Assembly: GCA_003567135.1 (NCBI GenBank)
Contig: PXAI01000390.1
Span: forward strand, 1-13,061
DNA: 13,061 nt
Reading direction: 5' to 3'
DNA from: Balneolia bacterium
GTDB lineage: Bacteria; Bacteroidota; Rhodothermia; Balneolales; Cyclonatronaceae
The notes beneath the pieces were generated by a model, which was not told the origin of the DNA, did not search any database, and saw only the letters and a list, made by a program, of their open reading frames with translations. How positions within the stretch are numbered: position 1 is the stretch's first letter; the number at the start of each line of letters is the position of its first letter. Positions 1 to 9,091 of the stretch are shown here, one piece after another. The translations under genes and the position numbers were made by a program.

Positions 1-177
1 ATCCTGCTGGATATTATCCGGATAGATGATCCGAAAGATGGTTTGATTATGAATCTGACCCGAAGAGTTAAAGGAGGATCAGTCTTCTTCAGCTCGCTGC
101 CGGAACCCGGAAATCAGGCAGAATCGTGGGCAGTGAGTATGCCAGATCAGCCGGATCTTTTTCTTGAGATTGAGTAG
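1..177 (+). CDS. C-terminal fragment of an unidentified protein (5' end outside window)
   Basis: Reading frame 1 is open from the first base for 58 codons and ends at TAG 175-177. The residues include DIIRIDDPKDG near the start and end in PDLFLEIE. The stretch is coding-like, has no internal stop, and ends nine bases before the stop of the convergent murI gene, which is the spacing expected of a real gene end. I do not recognise the family: there is no catalytic motif, membrane segment or sorting signal in what is visible. No terminator hairpin fits between the two convergent stops, so any terminator must lie inside one of the genes. Confidence 0.6.
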   Translation: MLLDIIRIDDPKDGLIMNLTRRVKGGSVFFSSLPEPGNQAESWAVSMPDQPDLFLEIE

Positions 178-186
178 TCTCATTCT

Positions 187-1008
187 TTACTTTAACGCCA
201 CAATCTCCAGGCGATTGAGCTTCTTCCCAAGAAAACGCTCGGCAAGTTCCTGAAAACGCTGCGGCTTATCACTTACGTAGCACTCGAAATCCCCGTTTTT
301 TCCTGAATTCAGGAGATCGGCAGAAGTCAGCATTTCAAGCGCCATATTAGCGATGGCATCCGCCGAGTCGATAACCCGGGTTTCTGATCCTTCGAAAAGG
401 GATTCGATTTTATTCCGAAACAGGGGGTAGTGCGTGCATCCCAGAATGAGCGCGTCAAGATCTTTATCGGTGAAGTCATCCAGATATTTTTTGAGGATGG
501 ATTCGGCGATTTCATCATCCGTCCAGCCTTCTTCTGCCAGCGGAACCAGCATGGGGCATGCTCTCGAAAAGATCGTTTTACTCTTGTCTATGGTATGTAT
601 GGCGTTGTCGTAAGTTCCTGAGTTGATCGTAGCCAGCGTTCCGATCACTCCGATTTTATTATTTCTGGCCGGAGTTTCAAGCGAGGCTTTTGTGCCTGCC
701 TGAACCACATCAAGCACCGTGATCCCTTTTTCGGCACAGCGCTCACGAATTTCATTACTGGCCGCCGCCGAAACCGTATTGCAGGCGATAAGTATGAGTT
801 TGATTTTTTTTCGCAGCAAAAAATCGGTGATCTGTATCGCATATTCGCGAACGGTATCCATGGATTTGATTCCGTAGGGTACGCGTGCGGTATCTCCAAA
901 ATAAATAATGTTTTCGGACGGTAGCGTCTGCATCACAGATTTTACGACGGTAAGCCCGCCGATACCGGAATCAAAAATTCCGATGGGTGCACTTTTATTT
1001 AAACTCAT
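187..1008 (-). CDS. murI: Glutamate racemase
   Basis: This cytoplasmic, cofactor-independent enzyme interconverts L- and D-glutamate and supplies D-Glu for the second residue of the peptidoglycan stem peptide. The 273-residue length is normal for the Asp/Glu racemase family. Visible hallmarks are GIFDSGIGG at residues 10-18 (Asp13-Ser14 at the active site), FGDTARVPYG at 37-46, the first catalytic cysteine in ACNT (Cys76), and the second in GCTHYPL (Cys191, with His193). All catalytic residues are present, so it should be active. The start is ATG 1006-1008, just ahead of the conserved N-terminal strand. No Shine-Dalgarno sequence precedes it, as for most genes here. It lies 62 bases downstream of the large surface-protein gene on the same strand with no evident terminator between them, so read-through transcription is possible. 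It converges with the gene ending at 177. Confidence 0.96.
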   Translation of the reverse strand: MSLNKSAPIGIFDSGIGGLTVVKSVMQTLPSENIIYFGDTARVPYGIKSMDTVREYAIQITDFLLRKKIKLILIACNTVSAAASNEIRERCAEKGITVLDVVQAGTKASLETPARNNKIGVIGTLATINSGTYDNAIHTIDKSKTIFSRACPMLVPLAEEGWTDDEIAESILKKYLDDFTDKDLDALILGCTHYPLFRNKIESLFEGSETRVIDSADAIANMALEMLTSADLLNSGKNGDFECYVSDKPQRFQELAERFLGKKLNRLEIVALK

Positions 1009-1070
1009 GCAGAGTCAGGTTTTTAATAATGTTCGGTTTTGGCAGACCGTGCGCTGTTCGGACAGAATTA

Positions 1071-4000
1071 TCAGAGTCTTCTGGCTAGCACGACCGTTTC
1101 GCGGAAGGTTTTACGGCTTCCGGCCACGCTGTTGTAGGCCTCAAAATAGATAATGTATATACCAATTCTGTTTTCCTGTCCTGAGTCCCTGCGGCCATCC
1201 CAGGTAAGGGTACCCTCAAGTCCGGCAGGTTTGCCGTCTGCCAGCGTTTTTACGTGTCGTCCGTAGCGATCAAAGATGCGCACGCGGAGCATGTAATCGG
1301 CCTCATTCAGCTTATAGTTGATAAAAAGATTGTCATCAACGCCGTCGCCATCCGGTGAGAACGGGTTTGGTTCGAGCACGATTCCTTCGCTTTCCGGCGT
1401 TTCGGTCGGTGCGGCGAACAGAGAGTTATCAAAACCGGGAGTTCCGCCTTTCGTTACCACGCTTGAACCCCAGTTTGAGGCATCGTTGCTCGGCCCGCCC
1501 GGATTAATCCGCTCAAGGCTGATTCCACGCTCGTCCACAAGGTTTGGGTTGTGCCAGTCAGGTGAGTAAAATACTGAGTCGATTACAGATCCGTCCTGCA
1601 TGGCCAGATAGACACCGCGACCTGCATTGGGCAGGCTGAGCGTGGTTCGGTCGGCGCGGAAGAAAAAGCGTCCGTCCTCAATTTCAAAAAAGCGGCTTAC
1701 GCGTGAATCCTCGAAAAAACGTTCCGTATCGGCGTGAATCACGGCATAGCCGCGTGCCGGAATGTAGGCCGACTCACTGCTGAACGGTATAATCGAGCTG
1801 ACTTCCCCGTCTCTGTCCGGCTCATCATGAATCCGGAATCCTTCCAGGTTGATGGCATAATCGCGGCGGTTGTAAAACTCAACGTATTCGCTCTGATCGG
1901 GGAAATCGTTGTAACGGCCACTTATGGGCTGGTACATAATTTCATTTATCACCACATCGCCTTGTTGTACAGGCATAGCAAGCGGTACCGATGTGAGCGG
2001 CGCCACGTTACCCGGAACATCGCTCAGATTCGCCGCCTCAATTACCTGATCTTCTGATCCGGTTGAGCTAAGCGACTGGTTGGTGCTGAGTAAAACTCTG
2101 TTCCCGGTAAACGGGTTGAATTCATCTACCGTTAAAGCCATTCCGTTCATGCTGAAGCTTTCTTCACCAGTGATAGAAACGAATTCGTTAAAGCGAAGCT
2201 CAATGCGCCCGTCGTCAGTTTCTTTGGCGAAAAAAGCTTCCGGCTCGGTATCGTTTGGCGTAAAGTTGAGGTTTTGAGCGCCTGCGGAGTTCCCTTCGCG
2301 GTTGGTGCGCCAGTTGGTGCGGTCATTTCCTGCGGCTCTCGGATCGAGTCTTTCAAGCGAGGTTCCGGCCGTGCTGCCGCCCCATGAAGTCGCATAGGCC
2401 AAGCTGTCCACCAGCGTGCCGTTATCATCGCGCAGGAAAATGGAATCACCGTTCTGGCTGATAGCCAGCATCGAAGAAAGTTGCAATACTCTTGCTGAGG
2501 CCGGAATATCGAGCAGTCCCGGATTATCAGTTATGACCAAATATTCGCCCGGTGCCAGCGGGATCGTGTTGCCGGGCCCGGAAAGGGAAATGGTTGTGAT
2601 CGAGCGCCCCAGCTGCCACGATTGCAAATCAATGCTGTTGTCGCTTTGGTTGTAAAGCTCGATAAAGCGCGGAGTTTCACCGGTTACCGGGCGATAAATA
2701 AATTCGTTGATCACAACATCCGCAAAACCGGCATCGCCGAATTCAAGGAAGGTGACGTCAACCGTGGTTTGTTCCAGCGGCACGCCGAAAAGATCGGTGA
2801 GATTGCTGATGGTTACCGAATAGGTCGTTTCGGGCGTCATTTCAGAAGTGAGGTGCAGTCTGATCACACGCTGTTCCTGTGTAACGCTTCCCACCGATAA
2901 TCCCTGATCGATACTGTAGTTTTGCGGATTTCCTGCCAGATCGGGAGCCAGCGATTTTGAGAAAATCAGGTTAATCTGATTCGCCTGTGGCGCATTGGCC
3001 GTTTCCAGTTCTGGTGGCGTCGGATCGGCTTCCACTTCGTTGGGCGCGCCCGGCGTACCAAGCAGCGGATTGGGTGAGTCACCCCAATTTTCCTGAAAAT
3101 AAGCAGATACATTTACCGAAATTCGCTCGAGGGCTACGTCATCGCCGCCCCATTGTGGCGTGTATGTGAGTGAATCGAGGAGCATTCCGTCAGAATCGCG
3201 GAGCACAATGTTATCCCCGCCAACTTTCAGCGCCTGAAAACGGCTTCCCATATTGATCAGATCGATATCAGGAAAAATATCCAGCAGCGTATTATCGGGT
3301 GCCAGTATTACAAACGATTCAGGTGCGAGGATGATATTATCATTGGTGATGATATTCCGGTTTCCGGTATCGTTGTTAGTCGTCCAGCCGGCAAGACTCA
3401 GCGCCTTCTCGCTGGTGTTGTAAAGCTCGATATAGCGCGAATATCCGGGGGCCGTATCGTACATGAATTCGTTGATAAACACATCTCCGCTGTCCACAGG
3501 AACCACATCAAAAAACGTAACGCTGATGCTCTCCGGTTCCATCGCAAAACCAAAAAGTGACTCCACATTCTCTACATCCAGCGTGTATTCGGTATTGCTG
3601 ATCATCGCCTGGGAAAGTCCCAGCGTAACTTCTGCATCGCCGGTGAGCTCAGCCGAGTCAATTACGATTCCGTCGGAAAGCGAGTAGTTACCCGCGTTTT
3701 CAGCTGTTGGAGGATTCACGGCGAGATCAAATCGAAGCTGTAGCGAGAGTTCGTCAATGTAGCCGAGCGATAAGAGTGAAGGTGGCGTATCATCGGGTTC
3801 AAGCGTGTTCGGTAATCCGGGCGTTCCTCCAAGCGGATCGAGGGATTCGCCCCAGTTTTCCTGCAGATGCGATGGCGCCACGGTCGAAATTCGCTCAAGA
3901 GCCACTTGTTCACCTCCCCAAACGGGTCCTTCATAGCGAAGCGAATCAACGAGCGTGTCATCATCCGTAAAAATCATTATCCGGTCGGCAGCTACTCTGT

Positions 4001-5234
4001 TCAGCGAGGGGAAATTAGGCAACTCAAGATAGGGACGATCACCAAAACGCTCTTCAAGCGCGGCCTGACTTCCGGTAAGAACCACGAAATCGCCGGGCTC
4101 AAGAATATAGTCGCTGGTCGTAAGGTTGCGGATCGTGGAGGTGTTATCCTGAATACGCCACTCATTCAGGTTAAAAAGCTTGTCGCTGGCGTTGAACAGC
4201 TCAACGTACTGAGCCATGCCATCAGGCAGATCATACCAGAATTCGTTGATCAGCACATCGCCGCGCTCAACGGGATCAACCACAGAAAAAGTAAATGTTT
4301 CGGTTTCCATCGGAATTCCGGTCAGATCCTCAATTCCCGAAACCGTGAGATCGTACGTGCCGCCCGGAACCGGGTCGTTGTATGTAATCTGAACGATGTT
4401 ATCCTGAGTAATGGACGCATCCGCCGGCTGGCCAATTCCCTGATCGATACTGAATGCGGATGGCTGAACGCTGGCTGGATTTACCGCTTCGGAAAAAACG
4501 ACGTCGAACGTCTGGTTATTCACGATGTTCACATTAGCCAGGAAAAGCGGGTTTTTGGTTACGATGATATCATCAAAGAAAAAGCGGTCGAATCGGGTAG
4601 CGGTGTAATCCGTGCGGATTCCGACATAGGCCGAAGAGGCGTGTGTGTTATCCTGCACAGCGTCGCCTTCCTGAACCGGCGTGCTTCCGTATCCTTCCGA
4701 AACAAATAATCTGAAAAAGCCCTCATCATCCCGCTCCACGCGAATCTGATACTCTACGTTTTGCTCGATTTGAGTCTCGCCGGACAGAATTACGGTTCCC
4801 GAGCCATTCGTGTAGCGAACAATTCTGAATCGCTTGTCGCCCCCGCTTTCCCCGATCCGTACGGCGTATCCGTTCACATCGCCGGATGTTACGTTAGGCT
4901 GATCGCTCATAATAAAAACGTGAGCCCGGTTGTTGGCGGATGTCACAAACCCATCCAGAAACACATAAAACTCCCAGCTTCCGTAGTTCGCGATAGACTC
5001 GGTACTCAGCCAGGATACGTTGTTCGATTCGGTCGTTCCGTCGAGACGAAGCTGATTATTGCCGTCCACATCCACGATTGTCCAGTGATCCACATCACCG
5101 ACCCATTCCGGATTCTGGGTGAAATCGCCGTCTTCAAAATCCTCGTCAAGGATTACCTGCTGAGCAGATGCTGAAGTTGCGAAGGCTAAAAAAGATAAAA
5201 TCAGAAGAGAATAAAAGTAGTATCTGATAGGCAT
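1071..5234 (-). CDS. Large secreted multidomain protein with four lamin-tail domains and a FlgD-like C-terminal domain
   Basis: The protein has 1387 residues. A Sec signal peptide covers residues 1 to about 24 (hydrophobic core then SASA-QQ). Residues about 26-230 look like a concanavalin/laminin-G-type beta-sandwich (DEDFEDGDF, later FFFDDIIV). Four lamin-tail (LTD) modules follow at about 325-476, 583-732, 838-988 and 1093-1270. Each opens with DV(L/F/V)INE and an (I/V)E(L/F)(Y/F)N motif and closes with an LERI/LERL motif and, in most, an NWG and TPG pair. SbsA/Big_5-like Ig modules sit ahead of them at about 232-320, 484-577, 740-835 and 997-1090. The tail (about 1285-1387) starts PNPFSPDGDGVDD and continues with IFDRYGRHVKTL and a WDGRRDSGQ strand. 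This is the FlgD-Ig-like/type-B-like C-terminal domain found in FCB-group secreted proteins. It is probably a cell-surface or secreted adhesive/structural protein; no enzymatic domain is visible. The start is ATG 5232-5234 after an AT-rich leader without Shine-Dalgarno. Confidence 0.9.
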   Translation of the reverse strand: MPIRYYFYSLLILSFLAFATSASAQQVILDEDFEDGDFTQNPEWVGDVDHWTIVDVDGNNQLRLDGTTESNNVSWLSTESIANYGSWEFYVFLDGFVTSANNRAHVFIMSDQPNVTSGDVNGYAVRIGESGGDKRFRIVRYTNGSGTVILSGETQIEQNVEYQIRVERDDEGFFRLFVSEGYGSTPVQEGDAVQDNTHASSAYVGIRTDYTATRFDRFFFDDIIVTKNPLFLANVNIVNNQTFDVVFSEAVNPASVQPSAFSIDQGIGQPADASITQDNIVQITYNDPVPGGTYDLTVSGIEDLTGIPMETETFTFSVVDPVERGDVLINEFWYDLPDGMAQYVELFNASDKLFNLNEWRIQDNTSTIRNLTTSDYILEPGDFVVLTGSQAALEERFGDRPYLELPNFPSLNRVAADRIMIFTDDDTLVDSLRYEGPVWGGEQVALERISTVAPSHLQENWGESLDPLGGTPGLPNTLEPDDTPPSLLSLGYIDELSLQLRFDLAVNPPTAENAGNYSLSDGIVIDSAELTGDAEVTLGLSQAMISNTEYTLDVENVESLFGFAMEPESISVTFFDVVPVDSGDVFINEFMYDTAPGYSRYIELYNTSEKALSLAGWTTNNDTGNRNIITNDNIILAPESFVILAPDNTLLDIFPDIDLINMGSRFQALKVGGDNIVLRDSDGMLLDSLTYTPQWGGDDVALERISVNVSAYFQENWGDSPNPLLGTPGAPNEVEADPTPPELETANAPQANQINLIFSKSLAPDLAGNPQNYSIDQGLSVGSVTQEQRVIRLHLTSEMTPETTYSVTISNLTDLFGVPLEQTTVDVTFLEFGDAGFADVVINEFIYRPVTGETPRFIELYNQSDNSIDLQSWQLGRSITTISLSGPGNTIPLAPGEYLVITDNPGLLDIPASARVLQLSSMLAISQNGDSIFLRDDNGTLVDSLAYATSWGGSTAGTSLERLDPRAAGNDRTNWRTNREGNSAGAQNLNFTPNDTEPEAFFAKETDDGRIELRFNEFVSITGEESFSMNGMALTVDEFNPFTGNRVLLSTNQSLSSTGSEDQVIEAANLSDVPGNVAPLTSVPLAMPVQQGDVVINEIMYQPISGRYNDFPDQSEYVEFYNRRDYAINLEGFRIHDEPDRDGEVSSIIPFSSESAYIPARGYAVIHADTERFFEDSRVSRFFEIEDGRFFFRADRTTLSLPNAGRGVYLAMQDGSVIDSVFYSPDWHNPNLVDERGISLERINPGGPSNDASNWGSSVVTKGGTPGFDNSLFAAPTETPESEGIVLEPNPFSPDGDGVDDNLFINYKLNEADYMLRVRIFDRYGRHVKTLADGKPAGLEGTLTWDGRRDSGQENRIGIYIIYFEAYNSVAGSRKTFRETVVLARRL
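1425..4262 (-). repeat. Four diverged LTD-plus-Ig protein modules in tandem
   Basis: Within the large surface-protein gene, four homologous LTD segments occur at about 3807-4262, 3039-3488, 2271-2723 and 1425-1958 in translation order, separated by Ig-like segments. The first two are the most alike: both contain WGG--VALERIS followed by QENWG(E/D)S and GTPG-PN. The third and fourth have drifted (WGGSTAGTSLERL; ERGISLERI). Repetition is clear in protein but weak in DNA, which indicates old duplications under selection rather than a recent, recombination-prone array. Confidence 0.75.
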
Positions 5235-5440
5235 AAAAAAGAAACTAAGTTGACTGTCAGTAAAAACAGGCCTGGAGTAAGTATTGGTTGTCGATCAAAT
5301 GTTCGTCTAAAATAATAAAGGGCAGGCAGAACAGGAAATTATCAGGCTTGCGAGGAAGGATTTTACATCAGGCTGTGTTAAGGATTTGGTATTTTCGTTA
5401 AGTTCAATTTTTAAAATTCTAAACCAGTCTTCTAAATCCG
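5235..5440. promoter_or_regulatory. Divergent intergenic region between the surface-protein gene and the peptidase cluster
   Basis: These 206 bases separate two divergent starts (5234 leftward, 5441 rightward), so both promoters should lie here. The flanks next to both start codons are A/T-rich and lack Shine-Dalgarno sequences. The closest match to a Bacteroidota -7 element (TAnnTTTG) for the rightward gene is TATTTTCG at 5390-5397, with one mismatch, but I see no TTTG box at the usual distance. A short imperfect palindrome, ACTGTCAGT, lies at 5253-5261. The promoter position is inferred from gene orientation, not from a convincing motif. Confidence 0.35.
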
Positions 5441-7438
5441 ATGTCGTATAAGCTGATAAGTAAGTTTTGTCTGTTCGCAGTTTCAGTGCTGCTGATAGCC
5501 CAATCCTGTAGTCCTGCCGCCGAAAAACTGCAGCGAAGCAGTTCCGGTGGAACAGTTATTGACCAGCTGGAAAGGCCGTTGCCAAACCCCATTGAGCCGG
5601 TTGATGAATTTACATACGCAAAAATGCGTGACACCCGATCTGAGGATGGAAGCCCCGGCGATGCGTACTGGCAGCAATATGCGACGTACGACATGAACCT
5701 AGAGCTGAACCCAAAAAAGAAGCGTCTGCACGGATCGGTAACGATTGAATACCAGAATAATTCGCCCAACAGTCTTGGCCTTTTGTATCTGGAGCTGGCG
5801 ATGAACGCGCATCAGAAAGACGCGGTGAGAATCCGGAACCTGGATATTACGAAGGGGATGAAGATAAAAAGCGTGATAGCAAACGGTCGGGAACTGAACG
5901 AGGGCAGGCCGGGCTCGCCGTCGTGGTCGGTTGATAATACGGTGATGTTCATCAGGCCGCACGACCGGCTGGAATCGGGCGGATCTGTAACGCTGGAGAT
6001 TGACTGGGAGCTGGATATTCCACAGCGGGGTGCATCGGGCAGAAACGGCTGGGATAAGGACCTCTTTTTCCTCGGCTATTTTTATCCCCACATGCGCGTT
6101 CATGATGATGTGTACGGCTGGATGATGGATCCGTTTAAAGGAAACGCCGAATTTTACCACGGATTTGCGGATTACACGATGAATATCACCATGCCGGCCG
6201 ACTGGGTTGTGATGGGAACCGGCGAATTTTTGAATCCGGAAGAAGTGCTTGCGCCGCATGTTTTAGAGCGCTACATCGAAGCGGGAAATACGACTGATAT
6301 AGTGCACGTCATCAAAAAAGAGGATTTCGGGCATAAGGCTACGGCGGAATCTGAAAACGGAATGCATACCTGGAGATTTACCTCAGAAAAAGTGAGGGAT
6401 GTGGCCTTCAGCGCCACGCGCCGCTCTTTCTGGGATGCCACCACCGCACCGGTCGGTGATCTGAACGGCGACGGTGAAACGAACTATTCGCGTATCAACG
6501 CGTTCTGGCGCGAACTCGCTCCGCTCTGGTCGGAAATGGCTGATTACGCACAGCATTCCGTATCTTTTCTATCCGATTTTCACCAGTTTCCGTACCCCTG
6601 GCCGCATATGACGGCCGTTGAAGGTTCCAACATTATCGGTGGCGGGATGGAATACCCGATGATGACCCTCATGGGTGACTACAACACGCGCGGCGCGATG
6701 GCGCTTTACAGCGTTACGGCCCATGAAATTGCGCATATGTGGTTCCCGATGATCGTGAGCACCAACGAACGTCATTTTACCTGGATTGATGAAGGGAACA
6801 CCGTTTTTGCCACCGATCACGCCCGCGCTGATTATTTCAATCTGGATAACCCGCATCGCGGAACGCAAAATAACTACATCGGTTTTGCCGTAACCGGCCG
6901 TGAAGGTGAAATGATGCGCCGCTCCGATTTCCACTACACGCAGCAGGCCTACGGCGTGGCATCTTACCCCAAGCCGGCTTCCGTTCTTGTAGCTTTGCGC
7001 GGTGTGCTTGGCGAGGAGGTTTTCTGGGATGCGTATCACACCATCGTTCAGGAATGGGCGTGGAAGCATCCGTATCCGTACGATTTGTTCAACACGTTTG
7101 AGCGTGTCAGCGGCCGCGATTTATCGTGGTTCTGGAGATCGTGGTATTACGAAACCTGGATGCTCAATCACGAAGTGGCCGGTGTGGCTGTGGATGAGAG
7201 CGAAGGCGTTTCAGTAATTACCATCGTTGATCACGAGCACGCCATCATGCCGGTGCATCTGCTTATTACGCTGGAAGACGGCACCGAAATACGCGAAGTA
7301 ATTTCAGAGGAAGTCTGGCTGACGGGCGTTCGTGAAACCGAACTGACCGTTCCGCATACAAATATCGAAAAAGTGGAAATCGATCCGGAGCAGCACTTTC
7401 CCGATATCGAGCGTAATCTGAACATATGGCCGAGGTAG
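5441..7438 (+). CDS. M1 family zinc metallopeptidase, lipoprotein
   Basis: A 665-residue aminopeptidase-N-like (gluzincin) enzyme expected to cleave N-terminal residues from peptides at the cell envelope. An N-terminal hydrophobic segment ends in IAQSC (Cys23), a relaxed lipobox that suggests lipid anchoring. Residues about 80-330 form the M1 N-terminal beta domain. GGGMEYP at 400-406 takes the place of the GAMEN exopeptidase motif. HEIAH at 428-432 plus Glu451 (18 residues later, in WIDEGN) gives the full HExxH-x18-E zinc site. Tyr509 in YPKPASVL sits where the M1 catalytic tyrosine is expected. A D-x-N-x-D-G loop (340-345) precedes the catalytic domain. It is much longer than its downstream neighbour and not a simple duplicate of it. 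The start is ATG 5441, with an AT-rich leader lacking Shine-Dalgarno. It is the first gene of the four-gene cluster. Exact substrate specificity cannot be read from the sequence. Confidence 0.92.
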   Translation: MSYKLISKFCLFAVSVLLIAQSCSPAAEKLQRSSSGGTVIDQLERPLPNPIEPVDEFTYAKMRDTRSEDGSPGDAYWQQYATYDMNLELNPKKKRLHGSVTIEYQNNSPNSLGLLYLELAMNAHQKDAVRIRNLDITKGMKIKSVIANGRELNEGRPGSPSWSVDNTVMFIRPHDRLESGGSVTLEIDWELDIPQRGASGRNGWDKDLFFLGYFYPHMRVHDDVYGWMMDPFKGNAEFYHGFADYTMNITMPADWVVMGTGEFLNPEEVLAPHVLERYIEAGNTTDIVHVIKKEDFGHKATAESENGMHTWRFTSEKVRDVAFSATRRSFWDATTAPVGDLNGDGETNYSRINAFWRELAPLWSEMADYAQHSVSFLSDFHQFPYPWPHMTAVEGSNIIGGGMEYPMMTLMGDYNTRGAMALYSVTAHEIAHMWFPMIVSTNERHFTWIDEGNTVFATDHARADYFNLDNPHRGTQNNYIGFAVTGREGEMMRRSDFHYTQQAYGVASYPKPASVLVALRGVLGEEVFWDAYHTIVQEWAWKHPYPYDLFNTFERVSGRDLSWFWRSWYYETWMLNHEVAGVAVDESEGVSVITIVDHEHAIMPVHLLITLEDGTEIREVISEEVWLTGVRETELTVPHTNIEKVEIDPEQHFPDIERNLNIWPR

Positions 7439-7439
7439 T

Positions 7440-9077
7440 ATGATTCAGCCGAATTTGCTTCGCGCGGCATCACTGTCGTTACTTATATGGATTTTCGCCG
7501 GATGCCAGACGGTTCAGCCGGTTGCCGAAGAAACGACAGAGCCGGAAGTTGCCGAATCAGAAACACCTGTAACTGATCAGAAATCTGCCGCGAGGTGGTA
7601 TAATCTGAATCTGAGTATTGATCCTGAAAACCAGTCGATTTCAGGCTATACAGAGATATTGATTGAGGCGGGAGATCATCAGCTTAAAAAAACGGATCTT
7701 GATTTACATGATAATTTTGTAGTGTCTGAAGTAAGCGTGGATGGACAATCGCTTGAGTTCAGTCATGAGACTGGCAGGCTGACGGTAAAGTTTGACGACC
7801 CACTTCGTCGACACGAGCGCGTGAAAGTCAGGGTATATTATGAGGGAAAGCCGGTTGTGTCGCCAAATCCTCCGTGGAGTGGCGGGTTTGTCTGGGAGGA
7901 AGATGATTCGGGAAATCACCTGATCGGTGTAACGACACAAACCGCAGGCGGGCAAATCTGGTTTCCGGCGATGGATCATCCCGCACTTCGCCCAGACAGC
8001 GCGGCGATAAACATTACGGTGCCAAAACCTTATTTCGTGGCATCAAACGGTTTGCTGAGGGATATTACCGAATCCGGCGAATACCAAACATTTCACTGGT
8101 CAACGAAGTATCCGATTCATACCTACAACATCACCATGAATGTGGGGATGTATGAGGAGGTTGAAAAAACGTACATCACTGAGAATGGCACCGAAATGCC
8201 GGTCGTGTTTTACGTACTTCCCGAAAGCCGCGAATATGCGGATCAAATCCTGGATATGACGATTCTGAAACTGAAACAGCTTCGCAACTATTTTGGCGAA
8301 TATGGCTTTACGGATGAGAAATTCGGCCTGGTGGAAACCAGCTATCTTGGTATGGAGCATCAGACCATCAACGCGTATGGGAATCAGTTTCGGTTCGATA
8401 CGGTTGCCGGCAGGGAGTACGACTGGCTGCTTTTACACGAACTGATCCACGAATGGTGGGGCAATCTCATCACCGTAACCGACTGGGCCGATTTCTGGAT
8501 TCACGAAGGCATCACAACGTACGGCGATGCCCTTTTCCTCGATGATTTTGCCGGAGCGGAATACTATCACGCAAAACTGGCCGAGTATTCCTGCCAGATC
8601 AGTAACCGCAGTCCCGTTGCACCAATGACCGCTTCAGGCGTCGATGATGTCTACAATCACGATATCTATTACAAAGGTGCCTGGTTTATGCATTCGCTGC
8701 GCCATTTTACCGGTCCGGATCTTTTCGCTGAAACGCTGCGCGAATTTGCGCTCGCCAACAGATATCAGGCTACGAGCAGTGAAAAATTCCGCATATTCTG
8801 GAAGCAGTATTCGGGGACAGATCCGCTTGAACTGATGAATATTTACCTGTACAGCACAACGATTCCTCAAACCGAAATCCGGAATTCAGGGAATAACAGC
8901 TGGGAAATCAGCATCCCGAATATTGAAACCGAGCTTCCTGTGGATGTGATGCTGTCCGGTGAAACGATCAGGCTGAATCTCGGCTCAAATCCGGTTCGGG
9001 TGAATTCTGAGTCAGAACCGGTTATTGATCCGGAGAACTGGTATTTAAAAAACGATATCTGCTTCGAAATTAACTGA
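7440..9077 (+). CDS. M1 family zinc metallopeptidase, lipoprotein (second, shorter)
   Basis: A 545-residue M1 peptidase beginning with a clear lipoprotein signal (IWIFAGC, Cys22). A roughly 30-residue acidic, Pro/Thr-rich linker then lifts the enzyme off the membrane. The beta domain spans about 50-240. GMEHQ at 304-308 is a GAMEN variant. HELIH at 333-337 plus Glu356 (x18 spacing) forms the zinc site. Tyr410 in YYKGAW is the probable transition-state tyrosine. About 100 C-terminal residues form a small beta-rich domain rather than the long helical domain of ERAP/PepN types. The start ATG 7440 lies one base after the previous TAG, with GAGG four bases upstream inside the preceding gene, so translational coupling is likely. 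All zinc and catalytic residues are intact. It probably completes peptide trimming with its neighbour; that division of labour is inferred. Confidence 0.92.
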   Translation: MIQPNLLRAASLSLLIWIFAGCQTVQPVAEETTEPEVAESETPVTDQKSAARWYNLNLSIDPENQSISGYTEILIEAGDHQLKKTDLDLHDNFVVSEVSVDGQSLEFSHETGRLTVKFDDPLRRHERVKVRVYYEGKPVVSPNPPWSGGFVWEEDDSGNHLIGVTTQTAGGQIWFPAMDHPALRPDSAAINITVPKPYFVASNGLLRDITESGEYQTFHWSTKYPIHTYNITMNVGMYEEVEKTYITENGTEMPVVFYVLPESREYADQILDMTILKLKQLRNYFGEYGFTDEKFGLVETSYLGMEHQTINAYGNQFRFDTVAGREYDWLLLHELIHEWWGNLITVTDWADFWIHEGITTYGDALFLDDFAGAEYYHAKLAEYSCQISNRSPVAPMTASGVDDVYNHDIYYKGAWFMHSLRHFTGPDLFAETLREFALANRYQATSSEKFRIFWKQYSGTDPLELMNIYLYSTTIPQTEIRNSGNNSWEISIPNIETELPVDVMLSGETIRLNLGSNPVRVNSESEPVIDPENWYLKNDICFEIN

Positions 9078-9091
9078 AAGCACGAAAACTG

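Noticed and set aside
3867..4709. Rightward 280-codon open frame
   Set aside because: It lies wholly antisense to the surface-protein gene, whose frame carries clear LTD and Ig motifs. Its translation has no recognisable domain and no ribosome site, so it is a shadow of biased codon use.
5385..5397. Bacteroidota-type promoter (TTTG plus TATTTTCG) before the first peptidase
   Set aside because: The TTTG lies only a base or two from the -7-like box instead of about 19 bases away, so the pair is not a proper promoter match.
5699..6259. Leftward 186-codon open frame
   Set aside because: Antisense to the first M1 peptidase, with Arg/His/Val-rich, low-quality translation and no motif.
6569..7069. 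Leftward 166-codon open frame
   Set aside because: Antisense to the zinc-site region of the first M1 peptidase. The HExxH-x18-E frame is clearly the real one.
7440..9077. Recent tandem duplication of the upstream M1 peptidase
   Set aside because: Length, GAMEN-region motif, linker and C-terminal part all differ and no extended identity is visible, so the two are distant paralogues that came to be neighbours.
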